NCBI GenBank assembly: GCA_021298155.1
Contig: JAJTEN010000017.1
Span: forward strand, 1 to 54,615
DNA from: Sphingobacteriales bacterium
GTDB taxonomy: Bacteria > Bacteroidota > Bacteroidia > UKL13-3
Direction: 5' to 3'
Length of the DNA: 54,615 nt
Shown in pieces: positions 26,902-36,219 of this stretch. The position numbers and the translations under genes are program-made. The notes below the pieces were generated by a model. It was not told the origin of the DNA, made no database searches, and saw nothing but the letters and a program-made list of their open reading frames with translations. Positions within the stretch are counted from its first letter, which is position 1; each line of letters opens with the position of its first letter.

Positions 26902-28596
26902 ATGAAATTAACTTATCCATATACACATTATTATGTTGGGATTTTGATCTTTTTAATAGGTCTAGTTCAATCACTGAAAGCCCAACATACGTATATCCCA
27001 AACGGAGGTATAAGTCAGCATATTCTTGATAGGTTAGAGATAAAATCGGGGGAGTTAGCCAATCCCTATTTTCATAGTGCTGGAAAAAGCTATAGAAGAA
27101 AAGCAATTGCTACTTATATTGATAGCTTTCCTGCCGCTAAAGTTGGGTTATCTTCTGTTGATTATTTTAATATGGATTATCTTATTACGGATAATTTTGA
27201 ATGGAGTAATAGGCAAATTGGAATTAATAGAAAAGGTCTTGTTAAATCATTCTATAAGCATAAAGCAGCCTTATATCATGCCAGTATTCCAGATTTCAAC
27301 CTCATCGTAAATCCAGTTTTATATTACCAAGTTTCTACAGATAAATGGAATGGACAAAACGCATTGATAAATAACCGTGGAGTAGAAATTAGAGGTAATG
27401 TAGGTGATAAAATTGGTTTTTATACCAGTATTAGTGATGAAATTTTGAAGCCATATAGTTGGGTGGGCGAGTATTATGCAAGAGATACTACACTTTTGTA
27501 TGCCAATTTTGTTAAGTCGTACGATACATATTTAGGATATTTTTTGTCTAACGCATATGTTACCGGTTCACTAAATAAATACATGGATTTGCAATTTGGC
27601 CATTATCGAAATTTTATTGGCGATGGGTATAGGAGCTTTATTTTGGGTGATATGCATCCAGAATATTTATCTATGCGATTAAATACCCGAATTTGGAAAA
27701 TGAATTATACCAATATTTGGGCAGAGTTACGAGATCCAATAGCAAGATCTTATGCTGCGCAACCTAGGCATTATATGGCAACGCATCATTTGAGTTTAAA
27801 TATAGGGAAGAACTTTAATATAGGCTTATTTGAGACGATATTATTTCAAAGAGACAGTGGGCATGCCAGAAGTGGTTTTGATCCCAATTATTTAAATCCA
27901 GTTATTTTTTATAAATCTGTTGAAAATGGTTTAAATAGCACAGATAAGGCAATTATAGGTGTAAATTATAAATATAATTTTTTACGTCATTTTTCACTTT
28001 ATGGGCAGCTTGTAATATCCGAATTTGTGTTAAACCAATTGGTTAACGATAGTGGATGGATGCATAATAAATATGCGGTTCAAACCGGAATAAAATATGT
28101 GGATGTGTTAGGAATAAAAAATTTGGATCTTCAAGCAGAATATAATTTGGCTCGACCATTTCAATATACAAGCTATAATTCGGCACAGTCTTTCAGTAAT
28201 TTCAGGCAATTTATGGCACATCCATTGGGTGCTAATTTTTTTGAAGGAGTTGTGATCGTGAGATACCAGCCTAGTAACCGACTGCATGTTCTGGCTAAAT
28301 GTATAATGGCTAAATATGGCAATGATACAAATGGTAGCAATTTTGGAAAAGACCCGAGGTTAAGTTATAGAACGCATTCTTCAGGTTTGTATGGGAATTT
28401 TATTGGGCAGGGTGTATCAACTACTTTGTTTATGGCTGATTTAACGGCAAGCTATATGGCCTATCATAATTTGTTTGTTGATTTTAAAATAGGAATGCGA
28501 ACTACTGAATCAGTTTTAAAACAGTTTATTACTGAAACATCTTATTTTACCTTAGGAATACGACTCAATATTAATCAAAGGAATTACGATTTTTAG
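26902..28596 (+). CDS. Outer-membrane beta-barrel protein, RemB/Wzi-like
   Basis: A signal peptide (hydrophobic residues about 10-24, ending Leu-Lys-Ala-Gln) precedes a protein rich in alternating aromatic and polar residues. The segment FGHYRNFIGDGYRSFILGD is the hallmark of proteins annotated in the phylum as gliding motility RemB or capsule-assembly Wzi-like barrels. I chose the ATG at 26902; a GTG at 26890 would overlap the previous gene and adds only four residues. The stop of the preceding gene lies one base away, so translation is coupled. The exact role, in motility or capsule, is not decided by sequence. Confidence 0.75.
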   Translation: MKLTYPYTHYYVGILIFLIGLVQSLKAQHTYIPNGGISQHILDRLEIKSGELANPYFHSAGKSYRRKAIATYIDSFPAAKVGLSSVDYFNMDYLITDNFEWSNRQIGINRKGLVKSFYKHKAALYHASIPDFNLIVNPVLYYQVSTDKWNGQNALINNRGVEIRGNVGDKIGFYTSISDEILKPYSWVGEYYARDTTLLYANFVKSYDTYLGYFLSNAYVTGSLNKYMDLQFGHYRNFIGDGYRSFILGDMHPEYLSMRLNTRIWKMNYTNIWAELRDPIARSYAAQPRHYMATHHLSLNIGKNFNIGLFETILFQRDSGHARSGFDPNYLNPVIFYKSVENGLNSTDKAIIGVNYKYNFLRHFSLYGQLVISEFVLNQLVNDSGWMHNKYAVQTGIKYVDVLGIKNLDLQAEYNLARPFQYTSYNSAQSFSNFRQFMAHPLGANFFEGVVIVRYQPSNRLHVLAKCIMAKYGNDTNGSNFGKDPRLSYRTHSSGLYGNFIGQGVSTTLFMADLTASYMAYHNLFVDFKIGMRTTESVLKQFITETSYFTLGIRLNINQRNYDF

Positions 28597-28617
28597 GTGC
28601 TTACTTGTATTTAATTT

Positions 28618-28632
28618 GCTTCATAATGAAGC
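28618..28632. other. Perfect inverted repeat in the glmM upstream gap
   Basis: GCTTCAT and ATGAAGC flank a single A. A T-run follows only after ten bases, so it is at best a weak terminator for the barrel gene ending at 28596; it could be an operator. The gap 28597-28709 holds this and the glmM promoter. Confidence 0.3.
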
Positions 28633-28681
28633 TATTAGAGTTGAATTTTTAAGCATAAATGTATATTAGTGGTGGAAGGCC

Positions 28682-28689
28682 TATTTTTG
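28682..28689 (+). promoter_or_regulatory. TAnnTTTG -7 element deciding the glmM start
   Basis: TATTTTTG matches the consensus exactly and lies downstream of the ATG at 28659 but 20 bases upstream of the TTG at 28710. If it is the active promoter, the ATG is not transcribed and the TTG must be the start. Confidence 0.45.
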
Positions 28690-28709
28690 CAGCCCTAATA
28701 TTTATAAAA

Positions 28710-30125
28710 TTGACCCTAATAAAATCTATATCCGGCATAAGAGGAACCATTGGCGGTAAAGCTGGTGATGCGCTCACTCCAACTGATATTGTTAAATACA
28801 CAGGAGCTTTTGGCTATCTCATGAAACAAAATCAGACTAACTGCAAAATAGTGGTTGGTAGAGATGCAAGAATTTCAGGAGAAATGGTAAATTATTTGGT
28901 ATGTGGTACCTTAATGGGTTTAGGCATTGATGTAATAGATCTTGGTTTAAGCACTACGCCAACTGTTGAAATGGCAGTTGAAATGGAATCGGCCCAAGGT
29001 GGAATTATTTTAACAGCAAGCCATAATCCAAAACAATGGAATGCATTAAAGCTATTGAATAACCGTGGCGAATTTATTTCAGATGAAATTGGAAGAGAGG
29101 TGCTTTCTATCGCTGAAAGTGATAAAATTGAATTTGCAGAGGTAGAAAAATTAGGGAAAAGAACAGAAGATCATTCTTATATCGAAAAGCATATCAATGC
29201 AATTTTAAATATTGATTTAGTAGATGTTGAAGCCATTAAGGCCAAAAAGTTTAAAGTAGTTGTAGATGCAGTTAATTCAACGGGTGGAATAGCTGTTCCC
29301 CAATTATTGAGGGCTTTAGGAGTTGATGATATTATAGAAATATATTGCACACCAGACGGGAAATTCCCTCATAATCCAGAACCTTTGCCAGAAAATTTAA
29401 CAGCCATTGCTGGTGAGGTAAAAAGAAATCATGCCGATCTTGGAATTGTAGTTGATCCTGATGTGGACAGACTTGCATTAATAAGTGAAGATGGAAGTAT
29501 GTTTGGTGAAGAATATACCTTGGTTTCAATAGCAGATTATGTGCTCAAAAATTCTAGCGAAGAGAAATTGGCTTCTTTAGGATACAAAAGAAATGCTGTC
29601 TCTAATTTATCTTCTACGCGTGCGCTTCGAGATATTACTGAAAAACATGGTGGAAATTATTCTGCCAGTGCGGTAGGTGAGGTAAATGTAGTGAAAATGA
29701 TGAAAGACACTCAATCTGTAATAGGAGGTGAGGGTAATGGTGGAATTATTTTTCCTGAATTACATTATGGAAGAGATTCATTGGTGGGAATTGCCTTGTT
29801 TTTGTCGCACTTAGCTAAGTATGGCAAGATTTGTTCTATGCTCAGAGCAAGTTATCCAGATTATACGATTGCTAAGAAGAAGATTGAACTTACCCCTGAA
29901 ATTGATATAGACCGTTTATTGTTGCAAGTGAGAGAAAAATACAAAAAGCAGCCTATTAATGAAGTAGATGGATTAAAAATAGAATTTGATAAAGAATGGG
30001 TTCATTTAAGAAAATCAAATACTGAACCAATCATTAGGATTTATGCTGAGAGTCAGAGTGAAACTACAGCTAATAATTTAGCTGAAAAGTTGATTTCAGA
30101 TATGAAGCAATTCATAAAATCATAA
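28710..30125 (+). CDS. glmM: Phosphoglucosamine mutase
   Basis: Converts glucosamine-6-phosphate to glucosamine-1-phosphate for UDP-GlcNAc synthesis. The active-site serine is in TASHNPKQWNALKLLN, the metal loop is DPDVDRLAL, and GEGNGGIIFP and RKSNTEPIIRIY are the sugar- and phosphate-binding loops. An upstream ATG at 28659 would add 17 residues (MYISGGRPIFAALIFIK) absent from the family, whose start is TLIKSISGIRGTIGG. With the promoter at 28682 this supports TTG 28710 as the real start, giving 471 residues. Phosphomannomutase is the close alternative. Confidence 0.88.
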   Translation: MTLIKSISGIRGTIGGKAGDALTPTDIVKYTGAFGYLMKQNQTNCKIVVGRDARISGEMVNYLVCGTLMGLGIDVIDLGLSTTPTVEMAVEMESAQGGIILTASHNPKQWNALKLLNNRGEFISDEIGREVLSIAESDKIEFAEVEKLGKRTEDHSYIEKHINAILNIDLVDVEAIKAKKFKVVVDAVNSTGGIAVPQLLRALGVDDIIEIYCTPDGKFPHNPEPLPENLTAIAGEVKRNHADLGIVVDPDVDRLALISEDGSMFGEEYTLVSIADYVLKNSSEEKLASLGYKRNAVSNLSSTRALRDITEKHGGNYSASAVGEVNVVKMMKDTQSVIGGEGNGGIIFPELHYGRDSLVGIALFLSHLAKYGKICSMLRASYPDYTIAKKKIELTPEIDIDRLLLQVREKYKKQPINEVDGLKIEFDKEWVHLRKSNTEPIIRIYAESQSETTANNLAEKLISDMKQFIKS

Positions 30126-30176
30126 ATTGGCAATTGATTGATAGACCAAGAACTAATAAAATAAAAACAACAAACC

Positions 30177-31274
30177 ATGGCATTACAATGTGGGATAGTA
30201 GGATTACCCAATGTAGGTAAATCAACCTTATTTAATTGTTTAAGCAACGCGAAAGCCCAAGCTGCGAATTTTCCATTTTGTACCATTGAGCCAAATGTTG
30301 GGGTTATTACAGTACCAGATAGTAGATTAAATAAAATTGCTGAATTGGTAAAACCAAACAAAATGGTTCCTACCACCATCGAAATTGTGGACATTGCAGG
30401 TTTGGTTAAGGGGGCAAGTAAAGGAGAGGGATTGGGAAATCAGTTCTTAGGAAATATTCGTGAAACTGATGCCATAATACATGTATTAAGATGTTTTGAA
30501 AATGACAATATCATTCATGTGGATGGCAGTGTTAATCCCCTTCGCGATAAAGATGTAATTGATACCGAACTACAATTAAAGGACATAGACTCTATTGAAA
30601 AGAAGCTCATGAAAACGAGTCGCGCCGCTAAAACCGGTGATAAAGAGGCCTTAAAAACAGAGCTTGTGCTTAACAAATTTAAATCACATTTAGAAAACGG
30701 TTTAAATGCACGCACCTTGCAAGCAAACGAAGATGAGTTAGAAATGGTGGCAGATTTATGTTTGCTAACCTTAAAGCCTGTTATGTATGTTTGTAATGTA
30801 GATGAAGGCAGTGTAATAAGTGGCAACGAGCATGTAGAGAAAGTTAAAGAAGCGGTAAAAGATGAAAACGCACAAGTTATTGTGATTAGTGCTGCAATAG
30901 AAGCTGATATTGCACAGCTTGAATCATATGAAGACCGTATGGCATTTTTAAATGATTTAGGTTTATCCGAGTCTGGTGTTGCCAAATTAATACACGCAGC
31001 GTATAGTTTGCTTAATTTAATAACCTATTTTACAGCTGGTGTGCAAGAGGTAAGGGCATGGACTATCCACAAAGGAGATAAAGCTCCTCAAGCAGCTGGT
31101 GTTATTCATACCGATTTTGAAAGAGGGTTTATTAAAGCTGAAGTCATTCACTTAAATGATTATTTACATTATGGTAGTGAATCTGCCTGCCGAGAAGCTG
31201 GTAAGTTAAGCATGGAAGGTAAGGAGTATGTTGTGGTAGATGGAGATGTTATGCATTTTAAATTTAATGTATAA
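30177..31274 (+). CDS. ychF: Obg-family ATPase YchF
   Basis: Ribosome-associated P-loop NTPase preferring ATP. GLPNVGKSTLFNCLSNA is the P-loop, DIAGLVKGASKGEGLGNQFL the G3 region, and the C-terminal TGS domain contains RAWTIHKGDKAPQAAGVIH. The length of 365 residues is standard. Its stop TAATG overlaps the start of the Smr protein gene by one base. Confidence 0.97.
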   Translation: MALQCGIVGLPNVGKSTLFNCLSNAKAQAANFPFCTIEPNVGVITVPDSRLNKIAELVKPNKMVPTTIEIVDIAGLVKGASKGEGLGNQFLGNIRETDAIIHVLRCFENDNIIHVDGSVNPLRDKDVIDTELQLKDIDSIEKKLMKTSRAAKTGDKEALKTELVLNKFKSHLENGLNARTLQANEDELEMVADLCLLTLKPVMYVCNVDEGSVISGNEHVEKVKEAVKDENAQVIVISAAIEADIAQLESYEDRMAFLNDLGLSESGVAKLIHAAYSLLNLITYFTAGVQEVRAWTIHKGDKAPQAAGVIHTDFERGFIKAEVIHLNDYLHYGSESACREAGKLSMEGKEYVVVDGDVMHFKFNV

Positions 31275-32221
31275 TGATTATTAAATTAGGTGATAAAGTA
31301 AGATTCCTGAATGAGAATATGGAGGGAATTGTCACCTCATTTAAGGGTAATAACCAAATTGGAGTTACCATCGAAAGTGATTTTGAAATTCCAGTTTTAA
31401 TCAGTGAAGTGGTTAAGATCAAGTTTGATGAAAAAGCTGGAAATAACCCTGAACCTAATGTAGTTAAAACATTTAAAGTAGGTAATTCAAACCCTTTAGG
31501 TGTATTTTTAGCCTTCGAGCGTATTGGAGATACTCAGCTAGATTTGCATGTGCACAATAATTTAGCCGATGAAATTATTGTATTGTTTTATCATAAACTT
31601 CAGGGTGTATATCATCTGAAAAAACAATTACAATTATCTAGAGAAGATACTTCAGTTATTGGTCAAACAAGCCTAAATCAATTTGAGCAATGGCCAAACT
31701 TTTATTTTGTAGTTATTCCCATAGAGCAAACAAGTGTAAAAGCAGTTACTAGTATTAATAACGAATTTACTTTTAATGCAAAAACCTTTCATGCTTATTG
31801 GAAACATTGTTTCTTTTTAAGTAAACAAGCCTATGTGTTTAATATTGATGCGCCCATTGAAAAGTTAAATTTGCAGGCCTTAAAGGAAAAAGATTTTTCA
31901 GAAAAGTCTACACCGATTCAAATAGATTTGAAAGCCAAACCGAATCAAACCATTGATTTGCATTATGAGGCCTTGCAAGCCAATGGATATGGCTCATCCA
32001 ATGACATAACTACCCTTCAAATGGATGTTTTTAGGCAAACTTTAGAGGCGGCATTTATTCATAGGGTTCCAGAAATGGTATATATTCATGGTGTTGGAAA
32101 TGCCTATCTAAAGAATAAGATTCGAACCTATTTAGCCAAACACCCAGAAATTGTTTTTTCATTTGAAGATGCAGATGGACTAAATTTTGGCAATGGGGCT
32201 ACTTTGGTTTTCTTGAAATAA
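31274..32221 (+). CDS. DUF2027 protein with C-terminal Smr domain
   Basis: The N-terminal 60 residues form a small beta domain (KLGDKVRFLNENMEGIV), the middle matches the DUF2027 pattern, and the C-terminal 85 residues are a Smr domain beginning IDLHYEAL and containing IHGVGNAYLKNKIRTYL. Smr domains bind and may cut branched DNA or act on ribosomes. The hallmark HGxG is present. It is translationally coupled to ychF and ends 18 bases from the convergent rluF gene. Confidence 0.9.
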   Translation: MIIKLGDKVRFLNENMEGIVTSFKGNNQIGVTIESDFEIPVLISEVVKIKFDEKAGNNPEPNVVKTFKVGNSNPLGVFLAFERIGDTQLDLHVHNNLADEIIVLFYHKLQGVYHLKKQLQLSREDTSVIGQTSLNQFEQWPNFYFVVIPIEQTSVKAVTSINNEFTFNAKTFHAYWKHCFFLSKQAYVFNIDAPIEKLNLQALKEKDFSEKSTPIQIDLKAKPNQTIDLHYEALQANGYGSSNDITTLQMDVFRQTLEAAFIHRVPEMVYIHGVGNAYLKNKIRTYLAKHPEIVFSFEDADGLNFGNGATLVFLK

Positions 32222-32239
32222 AAGGTTCTGTGTTGATTG

Positions 32240-33169
32240 TTATGAGCGCCTAGATTTTCCAGATTTATTTTTATTGGCATACGTTTTTACGTTTTTGGGT
32301 TTATTGGATCCACCCGTGGGTTTAAATTTACGGGTTTGTTGTCCTTTTTTTTGTGCAGATTTTGTAGCGGGTTTCTTCTCTATCGTGTTTCCCTGTTTTG
32401 TATTTTGTGTTTTGGTTTTAAGCTTTGCCTCATTTTTTCTATCGGTTGAATCAGATTTTTCAATAAGTTTATACAGTTCTTCCTTTTCACCCTTTGTTAA
32501 ATCACGCCAGTCTCCAAGTTGAATTCCTTTTAGACTGATGTGCATAATCCTAATCCGTTCTAGCTTAATTACTTCATAGCCAAAATGCTCACACATTCTG
32601 CGTATTTGTCTGTTTAAACCTTGAACTAAAATAATTTTAAAAACGAAGGGACTTTCTTGAATAATTCTACATTTTTTTGTTTGAACACCAAGCATTGGTA
32701 CTCCCTCCATCATACCCTTTATTACTGCTTCGGTGAGTGGTTTATTAACCGTAACGATATATTCTTTCTCATGGTTATTTCCCGCACGTAAAATTTTATT
32801 GACTAAATCTCCATTATTTGTAAGAAGTATAAGTCCTTGAGAGTCTTTATCTAATCTACCAATAGGGAATATTCGTTTGCTGTGATTTACAAATTGTACA
32901 ATATTATTTCGCACAGCAGCTTCGGTGGTAGAGGTAACTCCAGTAGGTTTATTTAATGCAATAATAATACTATCTTCTCCTGCACGCGGCTCCAATTCAT
33001 GTCCGTTTACCCGTACCTGGTCGCCAACTTTTACTTGATCGCCAATTTTGGCCCTTTTACCATTGATAAATACATGTCCGTTTTCTATGAACTTATCTGC
33101 TTCTCTACGAGAGCAAATTCCACTATCACTGATAAATTTATTTAATCTTATGGCGCCAGAATTTTGCAT
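32240..33169 (-). CDS. rluF: 23S rRNA pseudouridine synthase, RluF-like
   Basis: An S4 RNA-binding domain ([20 protein letters not shown], residues 7-60) precedes the RsuA-type catalytic domain with the active aspartate in [17 protein letters not shown] and the motif [17 protein letters not shown]. Together these fit RluF/RluB-type enzymes. Beyond about residue 240 the protein continues as a 65-residue tail very rich in Lys, Asn, Thr and Gln, likely disordered and RNA-binding. RluB specificity cannot be excluded. It is divergent from the AsmA-like gene across 118 bases. Confidence 0.88.
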   Translation of the reverse strand: MQNSGAIRLNKFISDSGICSRREADKFIENGHVFINGKRAKIGDQVKVGDQVRVNGHELEPRAGEDSIIIALNKPTGVTSTTEAAVRNNIVQFVNHSKRIFPIGRLDKDSQGLILLTNNGDLVNKILRAGNNHEKEYIVTVNKPLTEAVIKGMMEGVPMLGVQTKKCRIIQESPFVFKIILVQGLNRQIRRMCEHFGYEVIKLERIRIMHISLKGIQLGDWRDLTKGEKEELYKLIEKSDSTDRKNEAKLKTKTQNTKQGNTIEKKPATKSAQKKGQQTRKFKPTGGSNKPKNVKTYANKNKSGKSRRS

Positions 33170-33275
33170 GCATTTTTTTAGGCAAGATACATAATTTGTT
33201 CTGTAGGGAAGAAATTTTTACGCACTTATAACGTTGTTAGTTTGTTTAAATTTCTTAAAAATCAATTCACTTAGT

Positions 33276-33283
33276 TAACTTTG
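33276..33283 (+). promoter_or_regulatory. TAnnTTTG -7 element directly before the AsmA-like gene
   Basis: TAACTTTG is an exact match ending four bases before the ATG at 33288, which predicts a leaderless transcript. No -33 TTG was found at the usual spacing. Confidence 0.4.
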
Positions 33284-33287
33284 TATC

Positions 33288-36008
33288 ATGAAAATAATTA
33301 AATATTCTGTTTTAGTTTTAGTAGTATTATTACTTGCCTTGCTAATAACTCCCTACTTTTTTAAAGGGAAAATTGTTGGTTTAATTAAGAATCAGATAAA
33401 TTCACATCTTCACGCAAAAGTTTATTTTAATGATGATGTGTCGCTAAGTTTAATCAAAGACTTTCCTTCAATGTATTTGAATATTAAAGACTTATCTGTT
33501 GCTGGAATAAGTGAATTTGAAGGTGATACTTTACTTTCTGCTAAGAATTTTTCCATTTCTCTCAATCTCATGAGTGTGATTAAGGGCGAAGAGATGATTA
33601 TTAAAAAAATACGTTTGGATCAGCCCAGAATTAAAGCATTGGTATTAAAAAATGGGAAAGTGAATTGGGATATTACCAAAACTGATTCCAATGTTACGAA
33701 TGTGTCTGCTGATACCGCAAGTTCGCCATTTAATGTAAAGTTAAAATCATTGGAGATTGTTGATGCCTATATTTATTACAATGATGAGGCAGGAAATATG
33801 ACTAGTGAATTGGAACATTTTAATTATACCTTATCTGGTGATTTTTCTGAAAAGTTATTTGAGATGAAAAACACGGTAGATATTGGTTCATTAACTGTTG
33901 GTTTAGAGGGTATAAATTATTTAAACAAAGTACGCTGTACAGCAAATGCTTTAATTGATGCAGATATGAACCAATTTGCATTTACTTTTAAAGAAAATGT
34001 TTTTACCTTAAATGATTTACAATTTGCCTTTAACGGAACTTTTGCAATGCCTGGTAATGATATGCGTATGGATATTACCTATGCAGCAAAGCAAAATGAA
34101 TTTAAAAACTTTTTATCTTTAATACCTGCTTTGTATGCCAATGATTTTAAAGATATGCAAGCAAAAGGTAAATTAGCATTTTCTGGTCATGTAAAAGGAA
34201 TATACAACGAAAATCAAATACCTGCATTTGGGTTAAAATTGGGTATTGAAAATGGTTGGTTTAAATATACTTCTTTACCAATTCCGGTAGAAAATGTGCA
34301 AATGGATTTAAATATTTTTAACCCAGATGGCAATTTGGATCATACTGTAATTGATTTAAAAATGTTGCATTTTGATATTGCTAAAGATCCATTTGATGCT
34401 CGGTTCATAGTGAAAACGCCAATGTCTGACCCCTATATAGATGCTATGGCCAAAGGCATATTAAATTTAAATAACATGGCCAAATTGGCCCCATTACCTG
34501 CAGATACTAAATTGAAAGGAATTATTCGTTCTGATTGGAATATCAAAGGGAATTTGAGCAGTATTGAAAAAGCAGATTATACGCGTTTTACTGCTTCAGG
34601 CAATTTAATTTGCGAGCAACTATTTTATGCTGCACCTGATTTGCCTAAACCTTTTGAATTAGCGGTGGGTAATTTTGGATTGTCGCCAAAAGCTATTCTG
34701 ATGAGAGCCTTTGATGCAAAAATAGGCGGGAGTGATTTGCATATGGAGGGCGAGATAAGTAATTATTTATCTTACTACTTTGATAAAGGATCTCTGAAAG
34801 GTAGGTTAAATGTTGGGAGTACATTATTTGATGCCAATGCCTTTATGGCTGAAGAAAATGCAAATGCAGAGCAGGTAGCCACAGATACAGCGCAAATGGC
34901 AATCGTTGAAGTGCCTGCAAATATTGAATTTGTTTTAAGCAGTAGAATTGATAAATTGTTGTATACCAATTTGAAAATTGAGAATTTTATTGGAAATATT
35001 GAGGTAAAAGACCAACAATTAACTTTTCAAAACATTGCAATGAATCTATTGGGTTCAAACATGAAAATGAAAGGTTTTTATGAAACCAGGAATCCTAAGA
35101 AACCAACTGTAGATATAGATTTTAGTTTGGTGAATTTAGATATTCAGCAAGCATTTAAAACTTTTAATACAGTTCAAAAGCTTGCGCCTGCAGCAGAACA
35201 TGTTTTTGGATTGTTTAATGCCGATTTTACTATGCAAACTGCGCTTACGTCTAATATGCAACCTAATGTTGACATACTTTATGTTGCTGGAAATTTGTCT
35301 ATTCCTTATGCCGAGCTAAAGGATAGTAAGACATTGAATATGGTTTCAGATTTTATTCAAAAGCCAGAATACAAAACCATTACTATGAAAAATTCGGCTA
35401 TTGCCTTTATTGTTGAAAAAGGTAGAATCAATACGAAGCCTTTTGAGGTAAAATTAGGCAATCAAACGATGAAAATAGGAGGGTCTACTGGATTAGATCA
35501 AACCATCAATTACACAGGAACGCTCGAGGTGCCAAGAGAAGATTTGGGAGCTGCAGATAAAGCCATGAGTGATGCGTTAAATCAATTAAATCAAAAAAGT
35601 GGAATACGTGTAAAAATGAATGAAACCTTGCCATTACAGGTTAATATTGGTGGAACGTTTTCTGCACCAATTATTACCAATAACTTAGCTGAACTGGTAA
35701 AAAGTGAGCTAGGTTCTTTAGGCGGTCAACTAAAAGATGAAACCCTACGTATGAAACAAGAAGCCCTCGATAAAGCTAAAGCCGAAGCTGAAAAGTTGAA
35801 AAATGAAGGGATTAGGATGAAAAACGAAGCTGAAGCCAAAGCACGCGCTGAAGCAGATAAAATACGAAGAGAAACAGAAGCAAAACTTAGGGCAGAGTCA
35901 GATAAACTTAAAAAAGAAGCAGAGGAAAAAGCGAAAGCAGAAGCCAATAAACTTAAAAAGCAAGCGGAAGAGGAAGCCAAAAAACGCCTGAAAGGATTAC
36001 TTAAATAG
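33288..36008 (+). CDS. AsmA-like inner-membrane protein with Lys/Glu/Ala-rich tail
   Basis: A 906-residue member of the AsmA family, proteins linked to outer-membrane assembly and lipid transport. One N-terminal membrane anchor (residues 5-25) precedes the AsmA-like start with SLSLIKDFPSMYLNIKDLSV and many beta strands. The AsmA-like C-terminal region ends near residue 800. The final 90 residues are a highly charged helix with a period of about 15 residues (KARAEADKIRRE, KLRAESDKLKKE, KAKAEANKLKKQ), recalling TolA. Its last 12 bases overlap the convergent small gene. Confidence 0.9.
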   Translation: MKIIKYSVLVLVVLLLALLITPYFFKGKIVGLIKNQINSHLHAKVYFNDDVSLSLIKDFPSMYLNIKDLSVAGISEFEGDTLLSAKNFSISLNLMSVIKGEEMIIKKIRLDQPRIKALVLKNGKVNWDITKTDSNVTNVSADTASSPFNVKLKSLEIVDAYIYYNDEAGNMTSELEHFNYTLSGDFSEKLFEMKNTVDIGSLTVGLEGINYLNKVRCTANALIDADMNQFAFTFKENVFTLNDLQFAFNGTFAMPGNDMRMDITYAAKQNEFKNFLSLIPALYANDFKDMQAKGKLAFSGHVKGIYNENQIPAFGLKLGIENGWFKYTSLPIPVENVQMDLNIFNPDGNLDHTVIDLKMLHFDIAKDPFDARFIVKTPMSDPYIDAMAKGILNLNNMAKLAPLPADTKLKGIIRSDWNIKGNLSSIEKADYTRFTASGNLICEQLFYAAPDLPKPFELAVGNFGLSPKAILMRAFDAKIGGSDLHMEGEISNYLSYYFDKGSLKGRLNVGSTLFDANAFMAEENANAEQVATDTAQMAIVEVPANIEFVLSSRIDKLLYTNLKIENFIGNIEVKDQQLTFQNIAMNLLGSNMKMKGFYETRNPKKPTVDIDFSLVNLDIQQAFKTFNTVQKLAPAAEHVFGLFNADFTMQTALTSNMQPNVDILYVAGNLSIPYAELKDSKTLNMVSDFIQKPEYKTITMKNSAIAFIVEKGRINTKPFEVKLGNQTMKIGGSTGLDQTINYTGTLEVPREDLGAADKAMSDALNQLNQKSGIRVKMNETLPLQVNIGGTFSAPIITNNLAELVKSELGSLGGQLKDETLRMKQEALDKAKAEAEKLKNEGIRMKNEAEAKARAEADKIRRETEAKLRAESDKLKKEAEEKAKAEANKLKKQAEEEAKKRLKGLLK

Positions 36009-36206
36009 TGTTTTTTTTTCTTGCTGAGTTCGTTTCATTATTCCATAAGCTGCAGCGCTGCCTATCAGGGAGGAAATTCCTCCATCTATTGGCACCGCAT
36101 CTTGACTTGTTTCATCATTAACATCATCTTCAAATGTTTTTTGTGCTGTACTTTTATGCCTAAAAGTTAAAATAAATAACAGCATAATTAGGGTTTTGTG
36201 TTTCAT
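35997..36206 (-). CDS. Small membrane protein with PIDGG motif
   Basis: The ATG at 36206 gives 69 residues: a signal peptide (MKHKTLIMLLFILTF, ending Ser-Thr-Ala-Gln), an acidic spacer, then VPIDGGISSLIGSAAAYG followed by basic residues. The (P)IDGG plus small hydrophobic segment plus Lys/Arg layout is common at the ends of secreted proteins in this phylum and looks like a membrane or sorting signal. Function unknown. A TTG at 36227 would overlap the preceding gene. The 3' end overlaps the convergent AsmA-like gene by 12 bases. Confidence 0.6.
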   Translation of the reverse strand: MKHKTLIMLLFILTFRHKSTAQKTFEDDVNDETSQDAVPIDGGISSLIGSAAAYGIMKRTQQEKKTLFK

Positions 36207-36219
36207 AGCTAAGGGGTAT

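Noticed and set aside
30515-30985. 156-codon antisense open frame within ychF.
   Set aside because: Ser/Thr-rich shadow of a conserved gene; no signal peptide, motif or promoter.
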